Shown here one piece after another: positions 36,946 to 43,808 of a stretch of DNA of 64,000 nucleotides (positions within the stretch are counted from its first letter, which is position 1; each line of letters opens with the position of its first letter). Below the pieces are notes generated by a model. It had not been told where the DNA came from. It did not search any database and worked only from the letters and a program-made list of their open reading frames with translations. Location: the IMG/VR virus record IMGVR_UViG_3300044648_000206, positions 1 to 64,000 of that record, one strand, 5' to 3'. The DNA comes from a virus. A program made the translations under genes and the position numbers.

Positions 36946-37430
36946 CAGAGCGCGTCCTCCGGGTAGCCGTTGTCCCAGCCGGACTGCTTACCCTTGCCGG
37001 CGTAGTCCTGGCTGCCCGCCCGCAGGTTGTCGTGCATCCCCTTGCCGAAGGACAGCGGCTTGATCGTGGGGTCGAACTCCTCGCCGAAGATGGTGCCGCC
37101 GGCGGTCGGAGCACCCCCGGTGCCGACGAAGTCCTTGTACTCCTGGCGCAGCCGCATGGCCAGCTGCTCGTACTTGGTCTGCAGGCTCTCCACCCCGACC
37201 GAGACGCCGTCGCCGGAGACCGAGACCTCGCGGGCGAACTTGGCCGCCAGCCGGTCGGCACAGACCGCAGCCGCGTAGACCAGCGAGCCGGTGACCGGCT
37301 CCCACTGGTCGATGACGAACTGGATCTCCTCGTCCGGCAGGAGCTGGTCCGACTCGTCGGTGTCCTGCAGGTGGAAGCGGACCGTGTCCAGGTCGGACGC
37401 GGACGGGTCACCGGAGTAGGACCAGGTCAC
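36945..37430 (-). CDS. Head-tail adaptor (161 aa)
   Basis: The first gene of the connector series after the capsid genes. The N-terminal helical pattern (DLDTVRFHLQDTDESDQLLP, DEEIQFVIDQWEPVTGSLVY, AAAVCADRLAAKFAREVSVS) closely fits the helical adaptor family that binds the portal. The C-terminal 50 residues are extended and Gly-rich. GTG start at 37430. Confidence 0.8.
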   Translation of the reverse strand: MTWSYSGDPSASDLDTVRFHLQDTDESDQLLPDEEIQFVIDQWEPVTGSLVYAAAVCADRLAAKFAREVSVSGDGVSVGVESLQTKYEQLAMRLRQEYKDFVGTGGAPTAGGTIFGEEFDPTIKPLSFGKGMHDNLRAGSQDYAGKGKQSGWDNGYPEDAL

Positions 37431-37434
37431 GGGG

Positions 37435-37977
37435 TCACCCCTCGGTCAGGTGCGCGATGATGTCGGCCTTCTTGGCGGTCTGGTCCAGGCCGGCGTTCAT
37501 GCCCAGGGCACGCAGCTCCGGCCAGGGCATCTCGGCGAGCTCGGCCGCCGTGCGCTTCACCGGAGGGACCACCTCGGTGGTCTCGGAGATCAGCGGCTCC
37601 GGCTCCTCGAGGTACTCCGGCTCCTCGACGACCTCGGGCTCCTCCGGCTCCGGCACGGGCTCCGAGGCGCCCGGACCTACCGCGACCCGCACCTTGGGCT
37701 TGGTGGTCTTCCGCTTGGCCTCGGCCTCCCGGGCAGCCTGGGCGGCGTCGTGGTCGGCCTCGGTGAAGCCGTGCAGCTCCCAGATCTCGGGCTCGCAGTA
37801 GGACAGCGCGGCCTCCAGCTCCCCCTCGAGCACGGCGGTGCGCTCGATGAAGAAGGTGTGCTCCAGGCGGGCCAGCACGTGGCCCTTCCACTGGAGGGCC
37901 TCGGGGACCAGATCCCCGGGCTCACGCTTGTCGACGCCGACCTTGATCGGCTTCCGGACTCGGTGGCAAGTAGGCAT
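37435..37977 (-). CDS. Head-region protein with C-terminal SAP-like helix pair (180 aa)
   Basis: ATG at 37977 has GGAGGGTGAAGAC in front. The first 85 residues are globular, residues 95-140 are acidic and proline-rich (PEPEEPEVVEEPEYLEEPEP), and the end (MPWPELRALGMNAGLDQTAK then KADIIAHL) resembles a SAP or Rho-N-type DNA-binding helix pair. It lies between the major capsid protein and the adaptor, where HeH/LEM-like head proteins are often found. Separated from the capsid gene by a terminator hairpin. Confidence 0.75.
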   Translation of the reverse strand: MPTCHRVRKPIKVGVDKREPGDLVPEALQWKGHVLARLEHTFFIERTAVLEGELEAALSYCEPEIWELHGFTEADHDAAQAAREAEAKRKTTKPKVRVAVGPGASEPVPEPEEPEVVEEPEYLEEPEPLISETTEVVPPVKRTAAELAEMPWPELRALGMNAGLDQTAKKADIIAHLTEG

Positions 37978-38007
37978 GTCTTCACCCTCCTGGGCCTTTC
38001 AAGCCAG

Positions 38008-38046
38008 AAGGGGGAGCAGCACACCCCTGAGGCGCTGCTCCCCCTT
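38008..38046 (-). terminator. Stem-loop after the major capsid gene
   Basis: Perfect 13-bp arms AAGGGGGAGCAGC (38008-38020) and GCTGCTCCCCCTT (38034-38046), followed on the minus strand by CTGGCTTGAAAGG. It probably limits read-through so that capsid is made in excess of the connector proteins. Confidence 0.8.
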
Positions 38047-38067
38047 CCGGGGCGTTACGAAGGTGGA

Positions 38068-39093
38068 TCAGACGACGACGGTGTTGAGGAACACACCGCA
38101 GTCACCGCTGACCAGCTTCATGTCGTAGGTCATGGAGGCCTCGATGCGGTCGACCTCCGTACGCTCCAGGCGGAACTGCTTGACCCGGATGCCGGCCTTG
38201 TTGCCGACCGAGTAGCCGTTCCACGTGAAGGTGTAGCCGGCGCTCGGGGTGTTGATCCCGGGCGAGTCCGGCGCGTAGAAGAGCGCCGCCGACTTCTTGC
38301 CGTAGACCCGCGTGTAGGTCGCCGCAGCGTCCTGGGCAGCAGCGTCGTTCATCTCGCCGACCCCGGTCTTGCGGGCGCGAGCGACGACCAGCTTGCCGAT
38401 GCCGAAGAACTCCGCGACCAGGTCCTCGGTCACGACACCCTTCTGGGTGTACTTGATCCGGTCGAGGATCTGCGGGTGGTTCTTGAGCGCCTTCCAGACG
38501 TCCACGCCGATGACCATCTTGTTCGGCATGAACCCGGTCAGCTCGTCGAAGGCCTCGAACCAGTCCGTGGTGTCACCCAGCGGGTCGGACGCGGCCTGGT
38601 CCCACTGCATGAAGTTCGCGGTGGCAGGCGAGAGACCGGCGGCCGTGGTGCCCGTGCCGGCAGCGGTGCCGGTGTACTCGTAGGCCCACTTGCCCGAGGC
38701 GAAGAAGTCCGCGGCCCAGTCGATGTCCCGCTTGAGCAGGAGCTGGCCCGTGATCAGCTTCGTGGCGTCCGAGTCCAGCTTGAAGTTGCTGTCCGCGTTG
38801 GCCCGGGTCTGGTCGTCGATGTCCTTGTGCACGGCGTACACGTCGCAGTAGTACTGGTCGGACGTGACGCGGTACCCGGTGCCGGCCGACTCCGTGGCCG
38901 GGGCGCGCTTCGCGGCCTCGGTGCGGAGCCAGTCCGACTTCGAGTACTTCCAGAAGATGTCCGACCGGTGCTCGACCGGGACGCTCGGGAAGATCTTCGT
39001 GGCGAGGTAGCGGTCCGCCTGCTGGGCGTACCGCACCGAGACGCTGGAGAGCGGCCCGTTGATGTGGAGGTCGCTGGCGTACGGGTTAGGCAT
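38068..39093 (-). CDS. Major capsid protein (341 aa)
   Basis: The shell subunit. It begins MPNPYASDLHINGPLSSVSV and contains the long segment AQQADRYLATKIFPSVPVEH typical of the gpE-like major capsid family of actinophages, followed by WAADFFASGKWAYEYTGTAA and VIGVDVWKALKNHPQILDRI, the latter a conserved spine element of that family. Length (341) and position after scaffold and decoration genes agree. ATG at 39093. Its own terminator follows. Confidence 0.9.
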   Translation of the reverse strand: MPNPYASDLHINGPLSSVSVRYAQQADRYLATKIFPSVPVEHRSDIFWKYSKSDWLRTEAAKRAPATESAGTGYRVTSDQYYCDVYAVHKDIDDQTRANADSNFKLDSDATKLITGQLLLKRDIDWAADFFASGKWAYEYTGTAAGTGTTAAGLSPATANFMQWDQAASDPLGDTTDWFEAFDELTGFMPNKMVIGVDVWKALKNHPQILDRIKYTQKGVVTEDLVAEFFGIGKLVVARARKTGVGEMNDAAAQDAAATYTRVYGKKSAALFYAPDSPGINTPSAGYTFTWNGYSVGNKAGIRVKQFRLERTEVDRIEASMTYDMKLVSGDCGVFLNTVVV

Positions 39094-39110
39094 GGCTTCT
39101 CAGTCCCTTC

Positions 39111-39533
39111 TCAGTTCCGTCGCAGGAGCACGGACATGAGCTCCCCCGAGACGCCGGCGGTGAGGGCGATGCCCGTGCAGAGGCCCTCGTCGTCCGTACC
39201 GGCGACCCAGGCGACAGCCAGGCCGCTCGCGTTGACCTTGACTCCGGAGCCCGCGGTGATCGCACCGCCGGCCAGGACCTTGCTGACACCGTCGACCGCG
39301 ACCGTGGCCGCCTCGCCGGTGTTCTGGGGCTTGTTCTGCAGCACGCCGATGACGCGCTCGTTCGCGGCGGCGACCGCGAGGCCCGCAGTGCGGGCGCCCG
39401 TCACCTTGACGAACTTGTACTGGTGGCCACCGTTCGGGTTGGCCGAGCCGGTGACTCCGGGCGGGCCGGTGTAGACGGCGATGCTCGAGTCAGCCTCGAG
39501 CGTGATCTCGCGAAGAAGCTCTTCGTAGGCCAT
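39111..39533 (-). CDS. Head decoration protein (140 aa)
   Basis: A small Gly/Ala/Val-rich beta protein (TGARTAGLAVAAANERVIGV, TAGSGVKVNASGLAVAWVAG) that matches the capsid-decoration DUF2190-like pattern. It lies between scaffold and major capsid protein, the usual place for such cement proteins. ATG at 39533 follows GAGGAGGGAACACAGCC. The function is by family pattern and synteny. Confidence 0.78.
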   Translation of the reverse strand: MAYEELLREITLEADSSIAVYTGPPGVTGSANPNGGHQYKFVKVTGARTAGLAVAAANERVIGVLQNKPQNTGEAATVAVDGVSKVLAGGAITAGSGVKVNASGLAVAWVAGTDDEGLCTGIALTAGVSGELMSVLLRRN

Positions 39534-39557
39534 GGCTGTGTTCCCTCCTCAGCTCTC

Positions 39558-40346
39558 TCAGCGGCTCTGGCGCTCGGCCAGGTAGCGGTCGTACGCCGCC
39601 GGGTCGGCCTCGAAGGCCTTCTCGATCAGCTCGTGCGAGTCGGAACCGCGGGTCGACAGCGCCTTGGACAGCTCGCTGTCGGGCTCCGGCGAGAGCAGCT
39701 CCTCGACGACCGAGAAGGCGTCGTGGTTGCTGCCGGTGCCCGAGGTGCCCAGCTCGGCGAACGCGGCGCCGGCCGACTCCAGGGCCTTGTTGAGGACCAC
39801 GCAGTCGTCGTGCGACAGCGTCTCGGCGGCCCGCATCAGGACCGGGCCCAACGCCTGCGGGGTGACCCCGGGGACGCCGTAGGACTCGGCCTTGCTGACG
39901 TACTCGCGGGTCAGGCGCAGGTCGCGCTCGGCCTTGGCGATGGCCTGAGCCTCGCGGGCCTCGGCCTGGGCCTTGCTGACCTCGCCCAGGGCCTTGGTGA
40001 TCACGTCGTCGCGCTCGACGTCGCCCAGCGCCTTGGAGAGGTCCTCGCGGACCTGCTCGGCGAAGGACTTGCCGACCGGCTCGAGCTCCTGCTCGACCTC
40101 GGCCTCGGCGCCCTCGGTCTCGTCGGCCGCCTCGATGGCGAACGCCCGGCCGTCCTCGGAGAAGACGACGGTGCCGACCTCGAGCTCGTCGATGTCCTCG
40201 ATGAGCTCGTTGTTCTCGTTGAAGTACTGCACGGTCTCCTCCGGAGCTCGCTTTGCCAGGGCGACTCGTGCGTGCTGGTTCGCCGGCCGGTCGACGAGGG
40301 AGACCTCGTCCACCTCGATGTCGTGTAGCCAGTTCGCAGTCGTCAC
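39558..40346 (-). CDS. Scaffolding protein (262 aa)
   Basis: GTG at 40346 has AAGGAGGCGATCTGC in front; a longer in-frame start lacks such a site. The N-terminus (residues 1-30, DIEVDEVSLVDRPANQHARV) is the segment that occurs in phage scaffold/protease modules. Then comes a long acidic helical coiled region (AEAEVEQELEPVGKSFAEQV and more) typical of scaffolds. It carries at least six copies of a [VIL]xK[A] motif such as LSKALG and VSKAES. It lies directly upstream of the decoration and capsid genes. Confidence 0.75.
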   Translation of the reverse strand: MTTANWLHDIEVDEVSLVDRPANQHARVALAKRAPEETVQYFNENNELIEDIDELEVGTVVFSEDGRAFAIEAADETEGAEAEVEQELEPVGKSFAEQVREDLSKALGDVERDDVITKALGEVSKAQAEAREAQAIAKAERDLRLTREYVSKAESYGVPGVTPQALGPVLMRAAETLSHDDCVVLNKALESAGAAFAELGTSGTGSNHDAFSVVEELLSPEPDSELSKALSTRGSDSHELIEKAFEADPAAYDRYLAERQSR

Positions 40347-40539
40347 GCAGATCGCCTCCTTGACTCCACGGTCTGAGGCGCGTCCCACCGGTCCTGATGG
40401 CAGAGTTGTGCTGAGGCACTTGCGTTTCGCTCAGAGGAGTGCGTAGGGTCGTCTCGAGGCGGCGAGAAGAGTCAGCTCGACACTGGTTCTCAGCCGCCGT
40501 GCTGCCGCTACTACCTCCGAGAGAGGGAACGGGCAGCAG

Positions 40540-40574
40540 AGAGCCCCAGCCATCTCATGCGTGGCTGGGGCTCT
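40540..40574 (-). terminator. Stem-loop between basic head protein and scaffold genes
   Basis: Perfect 13-bp arms AGAGCCCCAGCCA (40540-40552) and TGGCTGGGGCTCT (40562-40574), 6 bp after the stop at 40581. It separates the portal-side genes from the scaffold-capsid genes. About 190 bases then precede the scaffold start; I see no clear promoter there, although capsid genes often have one. Confidence 0.7.
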
Positions 40575-40580
40575 CCCTTG

Positions 40581-41951
40581 TCAGTCGCCCTTGACGGGGG
40601 ACCACTTCTGGCCGGCGTTGGCCCGCTCGATGACTCGAGCGACCTTCTTCTGCTTGCGTGCCGCGACCGGGACGACCTTCTTCTCGCCGCGGGTCTTGGC
40701 CCGCATGTAGAGGTTGGTGGCTCGGATGCGAGTGTCCTGCTGCTTGCCGTTGAAGGCCAGGTTCAGCGTGCGGGCCAGGTTCCGGTCGCTCAGCGCCTTG
40801 GCCACCTTGGTCTTGGGCTCGACCTTCTTGGCCTCGGCCCGCTGGATCGCCGCGAAGTTGTAGCCGCCGACGCCACCGACACCACCGGCGCCGATCGACA
40901 GCTGCTGAGCAGCCCGGTCCAGGTGCCGGGCGTAGGCCTGCCCGCGCGGGGTCTTGCCCAGCTTGGTCGCCTTGGGCAGCAGCTTGGCCCCGCCCAGCGT
41001 GCCCAGGGCTGCGAGGCCCAGGGTGGACCCAGCGATGGTGGTGGCCGACTGGACCTTCTTGCGGTGGGCCAGCTCGCGGTTGCCCATCGTGGCCGACTTG
41101 GCCAGCTCGAGGTCCGCCTGGTGCGCCAGCCGGCCGGGCTCCTGTGCCTTGGACATCTCCTCGAGCCTCCGGGCGCGCTTGTTGGCGATCTTCTTGCTCC
41201 GGGTGCCCGTCGCCGCAACCACAGAGCCGGCCGCCACGGTACCCATGGTCTTGAGGCCAGGCTTGCCGTGCATGACCGCCTCGGCAGCCTTGCGGCCGAC
41301 CTTGGTCGGGACGTCCATGGAGCGCAGCTGCATCTTCTGCTTGAAGCCCGGGTAGTCGTTGAAGGCCGCGTCCCGCAGGGCGGCACCACCCAGGGCACCA
41401 CCAGCTGCACCGGCCACGCCCTGCCCGGTGTTCTCCACCCGGTTGGCCCGGGCCTCCCGGCGCTCCCACTTCTGCTGAGCCACCGTGTAGTCCCGCTTGG
41501 CCAGGGTCGCCTTCTTGCGCTTGGGCTTCTGGGTCGCAGCTGCGCCCAGGGAGGCGCCGGCGGCCGCCGTAGCACCGAAGCCGGTCACCAGGGCTGCCTT
41601 GGGCTTGGCCAGGTGAGCCACGACCTTGGTCGTCCGGTAGCCCTTGATCGACCGGCGGGCCGCCTTCTGCTCGCCCTCGGCCTTGGCCTTGAGCTTGTCG
41701 GCCATGCCCCGAGCGGCAGCGCCCTCACCCTCGGTGCCAGCGCGGTCAGCCAGGTTCTTGACCTTCTCGTACTTGCGCCAGGTCGGGGCAGCGTCGCGCA
41801 GCTTGGTCTCGTTGGCGGCCGCCCGTCGCGTGGCCCTGATCCCGGCCTGCTGCGCTCCGACCGCGGCCGGGGCACCCAGGAAGTAGGCGCCGGCCAGCCC
41901 ACCAGCGGCCGCGTTGGCGCGCTTGCGTCGCTTGTAGTCGGAGGTCGGCAT
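40581..41951 (-). CDS. Basic Ala/Gly-rich head-region protein (456 aa)
   Basis: Highly basic with repeated hydrophobic Gly/Ala segments (GGLAGAYFLGAPAAVGAQQA, GFGATAAAGASLGAAATQKP, TGQGVAGAAGGALGGAALRD, GSVVAATGTRSKKIANKRAR). This looks like a protein that can insert in or cross a membrane and bind DNA, similar to internal virion (ejected) proteins. No family match. It lies between the XkdF protease and scaffold genes. A sister style of protein is found at 49219. Confidence 0.65.
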   Translation of the reverse strand: MPTSDYKRRKRANAAAGGLAGAYFLGAPAAVGAQQAGIRATRRAAANETKLRDAAPTWRKYEKVKNLADRAGTEGEGAAARGMADKLKAKAEGEQKAARRSIKGYRTTKVVAHLAKPKAALVTGFGATAAAGASLGAAATQKPKRKKATLAKRDYTVAQQKWERREARANRVENTGQGVAGAAGGALGGAALRDAAFNDYPGFKQKMQLRSMDVPTKVGRKAAEAVMHGKPGLKTMGTVAAGSVVAATGTRSKKIANKRARRLEEMSKAQEPGRLAHQADLELAKSATMGNRELAHRKKVQSATTIAGSTLGLAALGTLGGAKLLPKATKLGKTPRGQAYARHLDRAAQQLSIGAGGVGGVGGYNFAAIQRAEAKKVEPKTKVAKALSDRNLARTLNLAFNGKQQDTRIRATNLYMRAKTRGEKKVVPVAARKQKKVARVIERANAGQKWSPVKGD

Positions 41952-41953
41952 GA

Positions 41954-42484
41954 TCAGCCGCGACCCTTGAGGTAGCCCTTACGCTGGTTGCGGTTGTTGC
42001 CCGCGATGGCCCCGCCGACCGAGCCGACCGCGCTACCAAGGGCGGCACCGCCCGCGCGGCCACCGGAGAGCACCCCGCCGGCCACCGAGCCGCCGAGCGA
42101 ACCCAGCACCGCGCCGCCGTACTCGTTGCCGGCGGCCCGAGCGCGCTTGCCCTTCTTGGCAGCGGCGATGCCGTGGATGCCAGGCGCGAGCGCAGCGGTG
42201 GCCTTGCGGCCGGTGGTGGACTCCTGCGGCTTGGCCTTGGACAGCTCGAACGGGTCAGCGTCGGCCGACTTCTTGAAGGGGAGCAGGTCGCTCATCCGGT
42301 TGTGCGACCGCGCGCCGGGGCCGGGGCCCTTGCCCGCCTTGCCGCTGTCCCAGGCGCGGAGCACCTTCTTGGCCGTCTTCGGTGCCTTGGGCACGCCCGA
42401 CACCGGCGACTTGCCCGAGGCCAGGATCAGGCCGCGAGTGACGCTCTGCTTGGAGACGTTGAACGGGTCGGACTCGATGCTCAT
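41954..42484 (-). CDS. Glycine-zipper head-region protein (176 aa)
   Basis: The N-terminal 130 residues are basic and disordered, with DPFNVSKQS and DPFELSKAK segments. The C-terminal part (EYGGAVLGSLGGSVAGGVLS, GGRAGGAALGSAVGSVGGAI) is a textbook glycine zipper, which normally packs into membranes or oligomeric channels. ATG overlaps the protease stop as ATGA. Probably a virion protein; the function is unknown. Confidence 0.7.
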   Translation of the reverse strand: MSIESDPFNVSKQSVTRGLILASGKSPVSGVPKAPKTAKKVLRAWDSGKAGKGPGPGARSHNRMSDLLPFKKSADADPFELSKAKPQESTTGRKATAALAPGIHGIAAAKKGKRARAAGNEYGGAVLGSLGGSVAGGVLSGGRAGGAALGSAVGSVGGAIAGNNRNQRKGYLKGRG

Positions 42485-43782
42485 GACGCTGCCCCCTCCA
42501 GGGCCTTCTGCACACGGGAGCCCTTCCCGTGGATGCTGAAACCTGCACGCTCGCCGGTCTTGACCTGGTTCCAGGTGGCGTCGTCGTTGACGTGGTAGCC
42601 GACCCACCAGCCGGTGGGCATTCCCTTGGCGATGTCAGCCGGCACGCCCAGCTGCTCGAGCTTCTCCGGAGTGGCCACGAAGGACTCGACCATGTCCGAG
42701 ACGTGCAGCGCCCGCTCGCCCTGGCGCTCGTGCTGGTTGCCGCCGACCCGGGACTTCACCACGTAGGCGTAGGCGCTCTTCTCGATCTCGTCGATCGGCG
42801 CGTAGTCACCCTGCAGGTCGACCACCGGCTTGCCGTCGACCGTGGAGAGGTTGCACCAGCCGAAGACGAGGCGCTTGTCCTCGTCCATCTTGGAGATCTC
42901 ACCGGTGTAGACGTAGTCCACCTGCTCGGCCTTCTCGACTCCTCCGACCCGGTGCTTGCCCTTCGGGGCAGGCCCGGTCTCCGGGAGCCGGATGGGAGCC
43001 AGCTTGCGCTGGGCGGCCTTCTTGCCGGCCCGGCGCCCGACCGCGTAGCCGGTACCGGCACCGACCGCAGCCGTGGTGACCAGCGCGGCCTTGGCCGCCT
43101 TGGGCGCGGTCTTGAGGGCGTCCTCGGCCATCTCCGCACGGGCGGTCAGCTTGGCCCGGCTCATCCGGTGCTTGGGCTCGGACTTCTCGATCAGGTTCTC
43201 AGCCAGCTCGATCGCAGTGGCTGTGCTGATCTGGCCCTGGCGGCGCGCCTCGACGATGTCGTCCAGGGCCTTCTTGACGTCCTTCTTGGACTCCCGGGCC
43301 AGCACGCGATTGGCCACCAGGTCGCCGCCGGTGTTGGCCGTCTGCAGGCCGAGAGCGCCCAGCGCCACCGCAGCACCGGCGCGGCCGGTACGCGGGCTGA
43401 TCTTGGGCAGCTTGTCCGCCGCGGCGTGCATCTTCCGGGCCACCTTGCCGCCGCCGAGCAGTCGCTCGTCGCGAGCAGCTGCGCCGAGCGCGGTAGCGCC
43501 GGCGGCCAGGCCGACCACGTTGGAGGCCAGGCCTACCTTGGCCTGCAGCTTCTCCCGCTCGGCCTTGGTGCGCTCGCGCTTGTCGACGCACTTGCACTTG
43601 TCCTTGGAGCACTTGCAGGTCTTGCAACGGGCAACCTTGAGACCGCCGTTGACGTGCACCTCGGAGGCGTCCATCTTGGACACGTCGTAGGCCTCACGGG
43701 GGTCCACCGCGTCACCGAACAGGAGGTCTACGACCTCGCGGAACACGGGGTCGACCTCGTGGAGCTTCGAGATCATGTCCAT
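42481..43782 (-). CDS. Capsid maturation protease, XkdF-like C-terminal domain (433 aa)
   Basis: The C-terminal 160 residues (DEDKRLVFGWCNLSTVDGKP, VVDLQGDYAPIDEIEKSAYA, WWVGYHVNDDATWNQVKTGE, RAGFSIHGKGSRVQ) match the XkdF-like putative phage protease family that processes prohead proteins. The N-terminal part has a dense cysteine cluster (ARCKTCKCSKDKCKCVDKRE, residues 51-70) that could bind a metal, then hydrophobic Gly/Ala and basic segments like its neighbours. This fusion of protease to a membrane/DNA-like segment is unusual. ATG at 43782 follows GGAAGGTAGAGCC. Confidence 0.7.
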   Translation of the reverse strand: MDMISKLHEVDPVFREVVDLLFGDAVDPREAYDVSKMDASEVHVNGGLKVARCKTCKCSKDKCKCVDKRERTKAEREKLQAKVGLASNVVGLAAGATALGAAARDERLLGGGKVARKMHAAADKLPKISPRTGRAGAAVALGALGLQTANTGGDLVANRVLARESKKDVKKALDDIVEARRQGQISTATAIELAENLIEKSEPKHRMSRAKLTARAEMAEDALKTAPKAAKAALVTTAAVGAGTGYAVGRRAGKKAAQRKLAPIRLPETGPAPKGKHRVGGVEKAEQVDYVYTGEISKMDEDKRLVFGWCNLSTVDGKPVVDLQGDYAPIDEIEKSAYAYVVKSRVGGNQHERQGERALHVSDMVESFVATPEKLEQLGVPADIAKGMPTGWWVGYHVNDDATWNQVKTGERAGFSIHGKGSRVQKALEGAAS

Positions 43783-43808
43783 GGCTCTACCTTCCGGTTC
43801 CTGTCACG

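Noticed and set aside
40347-40539. A promoter for the scaffold-capsid genes
   Set aside because: I looked for paired -35 and -10 hexamers with 16-18 bp spacing on the minus strand and found none that was convincing.
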